From: an uncultured Aquimarina sp.
Lineage (GTDB): Bacteria > Bacteroidota > Bacteroidia > Flavobacteriales > Flavobacteriaceae
Direction of reading: 5' to 3'
NCBI GenBank assembly: GCA_947502885.1
Contig: CANNBP010000016.1
Coordinates: forward strand, 62,001-126,000
DNA: 64,000 nt
Numbering within the stretch: position 1 is the stretch's first letter; each line of letters opens with the position of its first letter. The notes beneath the pieces were generated by a model. The model saw nothing but the letters and a program-made list of their open reading frames with translations, had not been told where the DNA came from and did not search any database. This document shows positions 26,071 to 36,060 of this stretch, piece after piece. A program made the position numbers and the translations under genes.

Positions 26071-27219
26071 ATGAGTATTGTTGTAAAAAATAAGAGATCG
26101 CCGAAAATAACCTTGATTATTTTATTAGGTACTGTATTCATTTCTACGATATCTTGTAATACTAAAAACAATACAGTTAAACCTAAAATCAATAACCTTA
26201 AAAATAATGTTATGGATACATTATTAGATATTAAGGTGATAGAGCCCCAAAAGTATAAAGACCCTTTTTTTGGACTTAATATTGAGGCACAACTAATGAC
26301 AGTATTACGTAGGGTCTTTCAGGATACCAGAGATAATCTTTGGTTTGTTGGAGATGAGGTATTTTGTTATAACGGAAAAACTTTAACTCACTTTTCATCT
26401 CATAAAACTTTTCATGGTGCTGTAGTGAGGCAAATAAAAGAGGATAAACAAGGCAACCTTTGGTTCGGAACTTCTAATGGACTTATTAAGTACAGTCCTA
26501 AAATAGCATCTAAACAAGATACAGGTTCGTTTACTAAATTTGTAGAGAAAAATGGCTTGGTTAGTAATGATGTTTGGAGCATGACAATAGACAGAAAAGG
26601 AGTTATTTGGATTGGAACGTTTGATGGAGTCAGTCGTTTTGATGGAAATGAGTTTTTACCTTTTTCTATCCCAAAAACGAAGTCAGATGTATCGAGAGGA
26701 GTTACAAGTCCAAAAATTGTTCATAGTATCACAGAGGATAGTAAAGGAAATATATGGTTTGCGACCAATGGTGGAGCTTATGTTTTTAATGGAACAATAC
26801 TTTCTAATATTAGTGAAAAAGATGGTTTATGTAATAATAGCATAAATGATATTTTGGAGGATAAGAACGGTAATATTTGGTTTGCTACTCATCATAAAGG
26901 AGTCTGTTTCTGGGATGGTAATTCGTTTACTCAGCTATTACCTGTAGAGGGGGATGATACAAGAGCCGAAGCCTGGAGTTTATACGAAGATAACTTAGGT
27001 CATATTTGGTTTCCGATAGAAAATAAAGGAATATATCGATATGATGGAGCTTCTTTAACTAATTTCTATAAAAAAGAAGGTCTTTTGTTAAACTCAATAC
27101 ATTCTATTGTAAAGGATAAAGATGGATTGTTTTGGCTTGGTGGTTTTGGTGGGTTATATCGATATGACGGAACCTCATTTACTAATGTAACTACCCATGG
27201 CCCTTTTAGAAAAAATTAA
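26071..27219 (+). CDS. Beta-propeller lipoprotein (two-component-regulator propeller repeats)
   Basis: The product has 382 residues. A signal peptide ends in lipobox S-T-I-S-C (Cys at about residue 29). Residues 70-382 hold about seven repeats of the type D-x-x-G-N-x-W-F-G-T-x-x-G-x-x-x-Y-D-G, for instance DKQGNLWFGTSNG, DSKGNIWFATNGG and DKNGNIWFATHHKG, which form a Reg_prop propeller. The blades are those found in the sensor half of hybrid two-component systems, but no kinase part follows. It may bind a polysaccharide or peptide at the cell surface. Confidence 0.8.
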   Translation: MSIVVKNKRSPKITLIILLGTVFISTISCNTKNNTVKPKINNLKNNVMDTLLDIKVIEPQKYKDPFFGLNIEAQLMTVLRRVFQDTRDNLWFVGDEVFCYNGKTLTHFSSHKTFHGAVVRQIKEDKQGNLWFGTSNGLIKYSPKIASKQDTGSFTKFVEKNGLVSNDVWSMTIDRKGVIWIGTFDGVSRFDGNEFLPFSIPKTKSDVSRGVTSPKIVHSITEDSKGNIWFATNGGAYVFNGTILSNISEKDGLCNNSINDILEDKNGNIWFATHHKGVCFWDGNSFTQLLPVEGDDTRAEAWSLYEDNLGHIWFPIENKGIYRYDGASLTNFYKKEGLLLNSIHSIVKDKDGLFWLGGFGGLYRYDGTSFTNVTTHGPFRKN

Positions 27220-27288
27220 AATTCAATTTCGAAAGAACAAGTCTCTTATCGAGAAAACAGCACTCTTAGGAGATTGAATTTCAATTTA

Positions 27289-27317
27289 TATTAGAAATAC
27301 ATATCATATTTCTAATA
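27289..27317. terminator. Symmetric hairpin between convergent genes
   Basis: TATTAGAAATA and TATTTCTAATA form a perfect 11-bp stem around a 7-base loop. It lies between the convergent propeller and RidA genes and may act in both directions, but no T-tract follows on either side. Confidence 0.4.
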
Positions 27318-27383
27318 CATAGGGTATAGGGTTTGCTGAAATAGAAGAGCCTAGATAGAATTGTTATTTTGATCCAACTTCTC

Positions 27384-27734
27384 CTATTTCTTTACAGCTA
27401 TTACAGACATTTCTACGAGCAATTCAGGACGAGCCATACGAGCTTCGACACATGCTCGTGCAGGTTGATAACCTTCTTCAACCCAAGCGTCCCAAACTTC
27501 ATTCATAGCAGCGAAATCTTTCATGTCGCGCACATAAATTGTTACCGACAGGATGTGTCTTTTATCAGAACCTGCTTTGGTGAGCAATTCCTCAACTTTT
27601 TCTAAAGTCGTAACCGTCTGCTCTTTGATATCCTTAGTAGCATCCTTTGCTGTTTGGCCACAAAGATAAATAGTGCCATTGTGCTCAACAATTCTACTCA
27701 TTCGTGGGGTTGTATCTATTCTTGTTATCGACAT
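27384..27734 (-). CDS. RidA family (YjgF) protein
   Basis: The family deaminates reactive enamine/imine intermediates of PLP enzymes. The chosen ATG at 27732-27734 gives 116 residues starting MSITRIDTTPRMS. A TTG 27 bases further upstream adds nine polar residues and falls inside the promoter. The core shows V-E-H-N-G-T-I-Y-L-C-G-Q-T, Q-T-V-T-T-L-E-K-V-E, S-V-T-I-Y-V-R-D-M-K-D-F and R-A-C-V-E-A-R-M-A. The catalytic Arg of enamine deaminases is the R of P-A-R-A-C, which is present. Confidence 0.85.
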   Translation of the reverse strand: MSITRIDTTPRMSRIVEHNGTIYLCGQTAKDATKDIKEQTVTTLEKVEELLTKAGSDKRHILSVTIYVRDMKDFAAMNEVWDAWVEEGYQPARACVEARMARPELLVEMSVIAVKK

Positions 27735-27758
27735 CTGTTTTGTTTTTGGTTGAAGCGT

Positions 27759-27766
27759 CAAAAATA
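27759..27766 (-). promoter_or_regulatory. -7 promoter box for ridA
   Basis: On the minus strand it reads TATTTTTG, an exact TAnnTTTG match, 24 bases before the ATG at 27734. It supports the shorter start. Confidence 0.45.
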
Positions 27767-27860
27767 AGAAATAGTAATATTATCCTTTTGTTAGTTTTGA
27801 ACAAAAAAAAATATTTATGACTAACAAGTTAATGTCTTTTCTAATTGTATTCTTGTTTTG

Positions 27861-29798
27861 TTACCATTTCATTTTTTGCAAACGAATAGCATTTAGTATG
27901 GCCAATAATGCTACACCTACATCTGCAAATACAGCTTCCCACATTGTAGCAAGTCCTCCTGCTCCTAATATTAATACAATTAGTTTTATACCAAAAGCGA
28001 GGATGATATTTTGCCAAACAATCTTTCTTGTAGAGTGACCAATTTTAATAGCTTTTACCACTTTTGAAGGCTGATCTGTTTGTATAACGATATCTGCAGT
28101 TTCAATCGCAACATCACTTCCTAAACCACCCATAGCAATACCTACGTCACTTGCAGCCAGAACAGGAGCATCATTAATACCATCACCAATAAATGCAATT
28201 TTATTTTCTTGATCAACTTTCAGAAGTTCTACTTCATTTAACTTATCTTCGGGTAATAACCCGCCTTTAGCCTTATTAATCCCTAAATCAGCTGCTATTT
28301 TTTGTGTAATAGAATCTTTATCTCCAGATAACATTATGATGTGTTGTATCCCCACATTACGTAATTCTGTAATAGTATCTTTTGCATCTTCTTTTAACTC
28401 GTCGGCAATGATGACATATCCTGCAAATTGATTTTCGATGGCAATGAGTACCACAGAGGCTACAATTTCTTTGGTTTCTTTGGGGACTTCGATACCATTG
28501 TTTTTTAGTAATGCTTTATTACCTACAAGAACCATTTTATCATTTACGATACCTTGCAATCCTTTTCCTGCTATTTCAGTTACTTGTGTTGCTGTAAACT
28601 TAGAGTTCGTGTTGTATTGCATAATAGCCTGCGCTATTGGGTGTGTAGATTGTTCTTCTATAGCAAGTAGATATTGCATTAGCTCTTCTTCTGATAACCC
28701 ATAGGGTTTGATTTCTGTAATTTTAAAAACCCCTTTGGTAACTGTTCCTGTTTTATCCATAACCAATGTATTTATTTTGGTCATGGCATCTAAAAAAGAG
28801 GCTCCTTTAAAAAGAATTCCATTTTTTGAGGCTGCACCCAATCCTCCAAAGTAACCTAACGGAATAGAAATAACCAAGGCACATGGACATGATATTACCA
28901 AAAAAATTAGTGCTCTGTATAGCCAATCTCTAAATATATATTCATTAACAAAAAAATAGGGGAGTACTGTGATTCCTATCGCAAGAAATACAATAATTGG
29001 AGTATATACTCTAGCAAATTTTCTAATAAACAATTCGGTTTTGGATTTGCGAGCGGTAGCATTTTGTACCAAGTCTAATATACGTGCAATAGAACTATCT
29101 TTAAATACTTTAGTAACTTCGATCTCAATAACATTTTCCATATTTATGCTTCCGGCATATACGTCGTCTCCTTGCGTTATGGTATCGGGTTTGCTTTCTC
29201 CAGTTAAAGCTGCAGTGTTAAGAGATGCTTTTTTAGATAGTAATTTTCCGTCTAAAGGTATTTTTTCACCAACACGTACTTGAATTTTTTCACCAATATT
29301 AACCGTCTCGGGGCTAATATTCAAAATACTTCCATTGCGAAACACATTGGCGACTTTTGGTCTAACATCTAATAAAGCTTTTATATTTCCCTTTGCTTTG
29401 CTTACTGCTGCACCTTGAAATAATTCACCAACTGCATAAAATAGCATGACGGCAACACCTTCTGGATATTCACCAAGTATAAATGCACCAATTGTGGCAA
29501 TAGACATTAGTAAAAACTCAGTAAAAAAGTCACCTTTCCTTATACTTTTCCATCCTTCTTTCAGAACAGGAAATCCAACAGGTAAATAAGCTATACTATA
29601 CCAAGCAATGCGTATCCATCCTTCGAATAAGGAAATTGATTTAAAGTAATCTAAGGTGATTCCTATAATTAGCATTGTGAAACTTATTATAGAAGGAATA
29701 TAAATGTTTAAACCATTTGCCTCATTGTTATGATTGCAACTACATCCTATGTCTTGATCATTTGTTGCCTGAAAGCTTGTTTCTCCGTCTATTTTCAT
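27861..29798 (-). CDS. Heavy-metal translocating P1B-type ATPase (Zn/Cd/Pb type)
   Basis: This 645-residue ATPase has S-C-P-C-A-L in its sixth membrane helix, T-G-E-S in the actuator, D-K-T-G-T as phosphorylation site, H-P for nucleotide binding (STHPIAQ) and G-D-G-I-N-D-A-P in the hinge. The last helix has D-V-G-V-A-L-L, the aspartate that marks Zn2+/Cd2+/Pb2+ exporters (group P1B-2). The N-terminus has only a short G-C-S-C motif with His-Asn in place of a full metal-binding domain. It is the last gene of the metal island and has its own operator at 29845-29860. Confidence 0.9.
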   Translation of the reverse strand: MKIDGETSFQATNDQDIGCSCNHNNEANGLNIYIPSIISFTMLIIGITLDYFKSISLFEGWIRIAWYSIAYLPVGFPVLKEGWKSIRKGDFFTEFLLMSIATIGAFILGEYPEGVAVMLFYAVGELFQGAAVSKAKGNIKALLDVRPKVANVFRNGSILNISPETVNIGEKIQVRVGEKIPLDGKLLSKKASLNTAALTGESKPDTITQGDDVYAGSINMENVIEIEVTKVFKDSSIARILDLVQNATARKSKTELFIRKFARVYTPIIVFLAIGITVLPYFFVNEYIFRDWLYRALIFLVISCPCALVISIPLGYFGGLGAASKNGILFKGASFLDAMTKINTLVMDKTGTVTKGVFKITEIKPYGLSEEELMQYLLAIEEQSTHPIAQAIMQYNTNSKFTATQVTEIAGKGLQGIVNDKMVLVGNKALLKNNGIEVPKETKEIVASVVLIAIENQFAGYVIIADELKEDAKDTITELRNVGIQHIIMLSGDKDSITQKIAADLGINKAKGGLLPEDKLNEVELLKVDQENKIAFIGDGINDAPVLAASDVGIAMGGLGSDVAIETADIVIQTDQPSKVVKAIKIGHSTRKIVWQNIILAFGIKLIVLILGAGGLATMWEAVFADVGVALLAILNAIRLQKMKW

Positions 29799-29824
29799 TT
29801 GTTATGACTTCTAAATCTATTATT

Positions 29825-29860
29825 CAAAGATGATATTAAAAGTAATGCAATGGAAGTGCA
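29825..29860 (-). promoter_or_regulatory. Metal-type operator and promoter of the P-type ATPase gene
   Basis: ATGCAAT-GGAA-GTGCA at 29845-29860 (+ strand reading) shares 12 of 12 defined bases with the site at 36394-36409 (ATGCAAT-N4-GTGCA). A near-consensus -7 box, CATCTTTG on the minus strand, lies 12 bases downstream of it at 29825-29832. The extended sequence GTAATGCAATGGAAGTGCATTGTTAC is close to a dyad and recalls Zur boxes. Confidence 0.6.
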
Positions 29861-29982
29861 TTGTTACTATTAATGAATTCAAAAATGATATTACAAACTT
29901 AATTAACAATGTTTTATGGTAGAGCGTCTAGATTCTCTACTTTTTAGGCAATTTAGAGAGGCGTCTTTGAATAGTTTTACCA

Positions 29983-30396
29983 CTACTCACTACATTTATC
30001 ACAAACCCCTTTGACTACCAAATTCACATTTTCAGAAACAAAACCTTTGGGTACTTTAATTTGTGGTATTTTATGATCTGTAAGACACACCGTCTTATTA
30101 CAAGTATTACAATGAAAATGTAAGTGTAGGTCATTATTTATCTCACAATTACAGTTATTTTCACATAATGCATATTTTGTCACTCCAGTGCCGTCATCTA
30201 TTTGGTGAACAATACATTTTTCTTCAAAGGTTTTAATTGTTCTATATAAAGTTGTTCTATCTGATTTTTCAAAAGCACTCTCAATATCACTTAGCGTAAC
30301 TGCAGTTTGTTTATCAACAAGAAATTTATAGATTAACATTCGCATCGCAGTAACCCGAATGTTTTTTGTTGCTAAAAAATCTTCTATTGTATTCAT
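29983..30396 (-). CDS. Fur-family metalloregulator (Zur-like)
   Basis: This 137-residue Fur-type repressor has a winged helix at 15-75 (V-T-A-M-R-M-L-I-Y, then R-T-T-L-Y-R-T-I-K-T-F), then a dimerisation domain with H-L-H-F-H-C and two Cys pairs (C-N-T-C-N-K and C-D-K-C). Extra cysteines (C-E-N-N-C-N-C) are notable. It is cotranscribed in the metal island between the efflux adaptor and the P-type ATPase gene, so it most likely senses zinc or a related ion and binds the two shared operators flanking the island. The metal is inferred. Confidence 0.82.
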   Translation of the reverse strand: MNTIEDFLATKNIRVTAMRMLIYKFLVDKQTAVTLSDIESAFEKSDRTTLYRTIKTFEEKCIVHQIDDGTGVTKYALCENNCNCEINNDLHLHFHCNTCNKTVCLTDHKIPQIKVPKGFVSENVNLVVKGVCDKCSE

Positions 30397-30402
30397 AACA
30401 TT

Positions 30403-31599
30403 TTAATGACTATGTTCTGCTTCTCCTTTTTTCATTTCGGCAATAAGATAGTAAGCATTGTTCAACGCAAATTTTGTTTGGGGAGCTACTTCTTTCATAA
30501 ACTGAACAGCGGTCCAATCACCGTCTGATGTTCCTGGTACGACTTCAATAGGTTTAAAACTCCAATCTTCATTTTCTTTTTCTACAGAAAATACATAAAA
30601 TTTATTACCGTCTTTAATAATAGCATTTTTAGGTAATGCATTAGTACTTGTACTATCTACCTGAATTTTACCTTGAATATACATACCGGGTATTAAATTA
30701 CCTTTTTTATTTTCAATTTCGGCATGTACATGTAATGCTTTTGGATTTTCTTCAAAACTTTTACTAACCGAATAAATTTCAGCAGAAAGTTCTTTTCCAG
30801 GAATAGACTGTACATTAAAATTTACTTTTTGACCTTGTTTAACCTTATAAACATCTTTTTCAAAAACCATTAAATCGGCATGTATATGATGTGTATTTAC
30901 AATCTCAAAAAGTTCGGTTTGCGGTTCTACATATTGTCCTGTTTTCACTTCAACTTTTTGAACAAAACCTTCAATGGGACTACGAAGACCAATACGTTGA
31001 TAAATAGTGCCATTTCGAACTCCAGAAGGATTAATATTTAAAATTTTCAATTGTGCTTCAAGCCCTTTTACTCCTGCTTTTGAAACATTGTATTCGGCTT
31101 CAGCCTTTTGAAAATTTAAACCAGAACCTACACCTGCTTCGTATAGTTTTTTTTGCCTTTGATAATCTTTTTGTAAAAAAATACTGTTACTATATACGTT
31201 GAGGTAATCGGTTTGAATTTTAATAATGTTTGGGTGAGATAAATAAGCAACGACTTGATTTTTATTAACTTTATCTCCTTCGATAACTTCAATTGATGCG
31301 ATATTGGCACCCACAACCGTTGTAATTGATGCTTCATTTTGGGGTGGTACCTCAAGTGTACCATTAGCCTCTACAAAACCACTCATATTTCGTTGAGATA
31401 AAATAGCAGTTTTCATTTGAAGAGATTCAAATTGTTGTGCCGTAAGCATCACTTCTTCGCCGTGCTCTTCTTCACCATGTTTCTCTTTTTTTTCATCTGT
31501 ATGCATTTCAGATTCATTTTGATGTTGTTTATTTCCACACGACGCTAGTAAAATTACTAATGTAATTGGTATGATTATAATATATATGATCTGTTTCAT
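30403..31599 (-). CDS. CzcB-like periplasmic adaptor of a heavy-metal RND pump
   Basis: The ATG at 31597-31599 gives 398 residues and a good lipoprotein signal (MKQIIYIIIIPITLVILLASC, lipobox L-A-S-C). An upstream ATG at 31671 would overlap the pump gene and hide the signal. After a His/Glu/Lys-rich stretch (HTDEKKEKHGEEEHGEE) that can bind metal, the protein has the barrel-sandwich, alpha-hairpin and beta-barrel layout of membrane fusion proteins. The C-terminus ends G-E-A-E-H-S-H. It starts 7 bases after the pump stop. Confidence 0.87.
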   Translation of the reverse strand: MKQIIYIIIIPITLVILLASCGNKQHQNESEMHTDEKKEKHGEEEHGEEVMLTAQQFESLQMKTAILSQRNMSGFVEANGTLEVPPQNEASITTVVGANIASIEVIEGDKVNKNQVVAYLSHPNIIKIQTDYLNVYSNSIFLQKDYQRQKKLYEAGVGSGLNFQKAEAEYNVSKAGVKGLEAQLKILNINPSGVRNGTIYQRIGLRSPIEGFVQKVEVKTGQYVEPQTELFEIVNTHHIHADLMVFEKDVYKVKQGQKVNFNVQSIPGKELSAEIYSVSKSFEENPKALHVHAEIENKKGNLIPGMYIQGKIQVDSTSTNALPKNAIIKDGNKFYVFSVEKENEDWSFKPIEVVPGTSDGDWTAVQFMKEVAPQTKFALNNAYYLIAEMKKGEAEHSH

Positions 31600-31606
31600 C
31601 TGTAGT

Positions 31607-34600
31607 TTATTGTTTAAAATATTGTAATTGAAATAAGCTATAAAAATAGTTTTCAAGTGCTTTTTGAGCATCTAATTCTGCCTGAATAGTATCTTTAATA
31701 ATTTGTGTAAAACCAGTATATGCAATAGCACCTTCTTTATAAGCTAACAAAGCACCTTGTCTTTGTTCTTTTGCCAAAGGAAGAACTTTAGAGTTATAAA
31801 AATTCCAGGAGCTACTCCACTTTTTATAACGTTCTTTGGCCTGAGTATATTTGGATCGAACTTCTTGTTGCTGATACGCTACATTTGATAATACAATCTC
31901 TTTGTTCATTCTGGCCGTTTTAATTTTTGCTTTATTGATTCCGGACAAAAACGGTACAGAAAACCCAGCTTGATAACTATAAAAACCAGAACTACCATTT
32001 ACTCTTTGTAAGCCTCCTTGAATATTAAGTTTTGGCAAATTACCGGCTCTGGCTGCTTTATAATTAGCTTCGGCTTCATTTACAAAATTTTGTGTCATAG
32101 TAAATTCTGGATGTGTTTCTATAGAAACATCTTCAATGGTATCAATATTAACATGATAATCATCGTTGATGGTATAGAACGAATCAGATAATAACCATAA
32201 ATTTAATTGCTCTAATGCAATAGTATAATCACTATGTGCTTGCTCTTTGGTATTTCTTATTTGTAGCGCCTGATTTTTGGCAGCAGAATATTCTAATTTA
32301 GAAATGGCTTCTACTTCATAATGTAGCTTGACTGCTTTTTCAAAATTGGTATAAATAGAATCCAATTCTTCATAAAGTTGATATTTCTTTTGGTATTGAT
32401 ACGCATTTGCCCAAGCATTTTTTACTTGCTTCTCTAACTGCAGTTCAGAAATTTTATATGCTTTTTCGGCAAGTTCTATACGCTGTTTTTGTAAGTGTTT
32501 TTTTGGAGCGATACCAAAAACATCGATATTAGATTGGCCGATTCCTATAGTGGTATAAACACCTCTTTCATCTTTTATTTCTTCTCCGCTAGTAAAAATT
32601 TTTGTGGTTCCCAGATCTAATACACTACTTTTTAGTAGTTGCTGCTTTTTCACTTCTAATTGTTTTTGTTTTAAAAGTGGATAGTTTTCTTTAGCAATGA
32701 TAACAGCTTCTTGAATATCTATTTTAGGGAGAATACGTTCTACTTCTTGGGCATTGGTTCTAATAGAAAAAGTTAATAATAGTATTACTGTAGTAACAGA
32801 GGTCGTTAGTTTTTTATTAGGTTTGAATGTAAAAACTCCTTTTTCTACCCAATGATATAATACAGGTAAAATAAATAGTGTGAGTAAGGTTGCTGTAAAC
32901 AAACCTCCAATGACTACTGTTGCCAAAGGACGTTGAACTTCTGCACCTGCCGATGAAGAAATAGCCATAGGTAAAAAACCTAGTACATCTGTAAAGGCAG
33001 TAAGCATAATAGGTCGTATACGCCTTTTTGTTCCTTGTATGATTCGATCTTTTAAGTTAGTAACACCTTCTTCTTTTAATTCGTTTAAACCACTGATCAT
33101 GACTAATCCATTTAATACGGCTACACCAAATAAGACAATAAATCCTACACCTGCAGAAATACTAAAAGGTAAATCCCTTAGCCAAAGTGCAAAAACACCT
33201 CCTATGGTGGCCATAGGAATTGCCACATAAATCATTAAAGTTTGTGGTAATGATTTTAAAGCGAAATAGATAAGAATAAAAATTAATAATAAAGCAATTG
33301 GAACTACGGTCTGCAAGCGATTGCTAGCCCGCTCTAAGTTTTCGAATGCACCTCCATAACGGATATAGTAACCAGCCGGTAAATCGAGATTTTTATCTAA
33401 TTCTGCCTGAATATCTTCTACAACAGATTTGACATCTCTATCCCTAATATTTATACCAACATAAGTTCTTCGGTTGGTATTATCTCTACTGATTTGCATT
33501 GGGCCAGGTTGATAACTTATGTCAGCCAATTCACGAAGTGGGATTTGAGCTCCACTGGGTAAATTAATGAATAGATTTTGAATATCTGAAATATCACTTC
33601 TATTCGATTTGTCAAGTCGTACTATTAGATCAAAACGTTTTTCTCCTTCAAAAATCACCCCTGCATTTCCTCCAGAAAAAGCTGTTTCTACAGTATTATT
33701 AAGAGTATTTACCTGAAGTCCATATTGCGCTAATTTATTACGGTTATAGTTAATAGATATTTGTGGTTGCCCGGTCGTAGCCTCGACTTTCATATCGGCA
33801 ACACCTGGTATGTTTGTAATTAACTTACCAATTTCGGAAGCCTTAACCGCCAGAACTTGTAAATCATCGCCAAAAAGTTTAATAGCTACATCTTCACGAA
33901 CCCCTGTAAGTAATTCGTTAAAACGCATTTCTATAGGTTGTGTAAACTCAAAATTAACCCCGGGGATGATACTTACTGCATCTTTCATCTTGTCTACCAA
34001 TTCACCTTTTGAGGTTGCAGAGGTCCATTCACTACTTGGTTTCAGAAGTACAATGACATCTGCCAAATCCATGGGCATAGGATCTGTAGGTACATCTGCA
34101 ACTCCGATTCTACTAACTACAGTTTCGACTTCTGGAAATTTGGTTTTTACAATACGCTCAATTTTGGTGGTAGTCTCAATTGTTTCAGTGAGTGAACTAC
34201 CAGGTTTAAGGATGGCATGAAAAGCGATATCGCCTTCATCAAGTTGAGGAATAAATTCGCCCCCCATTTTGGTGAATGTGAATATCGTTATCCCAAAAAG
34301 TAGTATACTAATACCAACAATTAATTTTCCATTTTTTAATGATGTAAGAAGTAGTGGTTCATATTTAGATGTAATCCAGTGTACAAATTTGTCTCCGTAA
34401 GATGGTTTATCAGATTTAGAAGCTTTTAAAAACAATGCAGAAACCATAGGTACATATGTTAAACATAAAATCATGGCACCTATCATGGCAAAAATAAAAG
34501 TCAATGCCATAGGTTGAAACATTTTACCTTCGACACCCTCTAAGGCTAAAATTGGGATGAATACGATTAAAATAATCAACTGACCAAAAAAAGCAGCATT

Positions 34601-35938
34601 CATCATTTTTTTAGAAGCATTTGCAGCAATGGTATCTCGTTGTTTTGACGATAGTTCTTTCTTTTTTGTGATTTGAGACATTAACAAGAATACCGTACTC
34701 TCTACTATAATTACAGCACCATCGACAATAATTCCAAAATCGATGGCTCCAAGGCTCATTAGATTTGCCCAAACATCAAAAACATTCATTAGGATAAAAG
34801 CAAACAATAGGGATAAAGGAATGGTAGATGCTACGATAAGCCCACCTCTCCAATTACCTAACAATAATACCAAAACAAAAATTACGATAAGTCCTCCTTC
34901 TAACAAATTAGTAGAAACCGTTCCTGTAGTTTTGGCTATTAATTCACTTCGGTCTAGAAAAGGTTTTATGGTAACTCCTTTAGGTAAAGATTTCTGTATT
35001 TGTGTTATACGTTTCTTTACGTTCTCAATAACATTATTAGAGTTGGCTCCTTTTAGCATTAGTATCATTCCGCCCACAGCTTCACCTTTACCATCTTTGG
35101 TTAAGGCACCGTACCGAACGGCATTACCTATAGTTACCGTTGCGATGTCTTTAACTTTAATAGGTATGTTATTGTTGTTTTTTACGACAATATTTTCAAT
35201 ATCAGAAATACTTCTGGCCAGCCCTTCACCTCTGATAAAATTGGCTTGGTGATTTTTTTCGATATAGGCTCCACCTGTATTTTGATTATTGTTTTCTAAC
35301 GCTTCAAAAACATCAGAAATTGTGATGTTTATAGCTCTTAGTTCATTTGGTTTTACAGAAACTTCATACTGTTTCTTTTTACCACCAAAAGCATTTACTT
35401 CGATGACACCAGGTACCATTGCCATTTGTCGGCGAACAATCCAATCCTGGATCGTACGTAATTCTGTTGCATCAAAGGAGTTTTTATGACTCTCATCAAC
35501 CTCTAAGGTGTATTGATAAATTTCACCTAAGCCGGTAGAAATTGGTCCCATAGCAGGTTTACCAAACCCAGCAGGTATTTGTTCTTGAATTTCTGGCAGT
35601 TTTTCAGAAACCAATTGTCTGGGGAGGTAGGTACCCATAGCGTCATCAAAAACAATAGTTACTACCGATAACCCAAATCTAGAAACAGACCGGATCTCTT
35701 TAACATCAGGAAGGTTGCTCATAGCCAATTCTACCGGATAGGTAATAAACTGTTCGATTTCTTCGGTACCCAGGTTGGGTGCTTGTGTTATCACTTGTAC
35801 CTGATTATTGGTTATGTCAGGAACGGCATCAATAGGAACTTGGGTGATACTCCATATACCCGTTCCTAGTATGGCAAGGGTAAACAAGCCAATAATGAAT
35901 TTATTATGGATTGAAAAATCAATGATTTTATTAATCAT
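31607..35938 (-). CDS. CzcA-type heavy-metal RND pump fused to a CzcC/TolC-like domain
   Basis: This is a 1443-residue protein. Residues 1-1050 are a heavy-metal RND transporter with 12 membrane helices, including the helix-4 motif D-F-G-I-I-V-D-G-A-V-I-I-V-E that in the family marks Zn/Co/Cd (HME1) pumps. A second hydrophobic stretch at about 1050-1070 looks like a signal peptide (LTTSVTTVILLLTFSIRTNA), after which residues of about 1075-1443 form the helical barrel of an outer-membrane efflux protein. The fusion makes pump and outer-membrane channel in one chain, so cleavage after translation is likely. Confidence 0.9.
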   Translation of the reverse strand: MINKIIDFSIHNKFIIGLFTLAILGTGIWSITQVPIDAVPDITNNQVQVITQAPNLGTEEIEQFITYPVELAMSNLPDVKEIRSVSRFGLSVVTIVFDDAMGTYLPRQLVSEKLPEIQEQIPAGFGKPAMGPISTGLGEIYQYTLEVDESHKNSFDATELRTIQDWIVRRQMAMVPGVIEVNAFGGKKKQYEVSVKPNELRAINITISDVFEALENNNQNTGGAYIEKNHQANFIRGEGLARSISDIENIVVKNNNNIPIKVKDIATVTIGNAVRYGALTKDGKGEAVGGMILMLKGANSNNVIENVKKRITQIQKSLPKGVTIKPFLDRSELIAKTTGTVSTNLLEGGLIVIFVLVLLLGNWRGGLIVASTIPLSLLFAFILMNVFDVWANLMSLGAIDFGIIVDGAVIIVESTVFLLMSQITKKKELSSKQRDTIAANASKKMMNAAFFGQLIILIVFIPILALEGVEGKMFQPMALTFIFAMIGAMILCLTYVPMVSALFLKASKSDKPSYGDKFVHWITSKYEPLLLTSLKNGKLIVGISILLFGITIFTFTKMGGEFIPQLDEGDIAFHAILKPGSSLTETIETTTKIERIVKTKFPEVETVVSRIGVADVPTDPMPMDLADVIVLLKPSSEWTSATSKGELVDKMKDAVSIIPGVNFEFTQPIEMRFNELLTGVREDVAIKLFGDDLQVLAVKASEIGKLITNIPGVADMKVEATTGQPQISINYNRNKLAQYGLQVNTLNNTVETAFSGGNAGVIFEGEKRFDLIVRLDKSNRSDISDIQNLFINLPSGAQIPLRELADISYQPGPMQISRDNTNRRTYVGINIRDRDVKSVVEDIQAELDKNLDLPAGYYIRYGGAFENLERASNRLQTVVPIALLLIFILIYFALKSLPQTLMIYVAIPMATIGGVFALWLRDLPFSISAGVGFIVLFGVAVLNGLVMISGLNELKEEGVTNLKDRIIQGTKRRIRPIMLTAFTDVLGFLPMAISSSAGAEVQRPLATVVIGGLFTATLLTLFILPVLYHWVEKGVFTFKPNKKLTTSVTTVILLLTFSIRTNAQEVERILPKIDIQEAVIIAKENYPLLKQKQLEVKKQQLLKSSVLDLGTTKIFTSGEEIKDERGVYTTIGIGQSNIDVFGIAPKKHLQKQRIELAEKAYKISELQLEKQVKNAWANAYQYQKKYQLYEELDSIYTNFEKAVKLHYEVEAISKLEYSAAKNQALQIRNTKEQAHSDYTIALEQLNLWLLSDSFYTINDDYHVNIDTIEDVSIETHPEFTMTQNFVNEAEANYKAARAGNLPKLNIQGGLQRVNGSSGFYSYQAGFSVPFLSGINKAKIKTARMNKEIVLSNVAYQQQEVRSKYTQAKERYKKWSSSWNFYNSKVLPLAKEQRQGALLAYKEGAIAYTGFTQIIKDTIQAELDAQKALENYFYSLFQLQYFKQ

Positions 35939-36060
35939 AAGAAAATAAGGTTACTACAATTAAACATATCGATGTCATTTGATGTGTATCAAATCACTCG
36001 AAACAAAATGATCATGAAATTGATCAGAATGGGACATAGGTATCCCATGAAAAGACAAAA

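Noticed and set aside
27369..27605. 78-codon + strand frame opposite ridA.
   Set aside because: It is antisense to a well-conserved RidA gene and has a composition rich in Phe, His and Ser without motifs.
34743..35252. 169-codon frame antisense to the RND pump gene.
   Set aside because: It is a mirror of the pump's hydrophobic coding sequence. The pump frame has full family motifs on the other strand.
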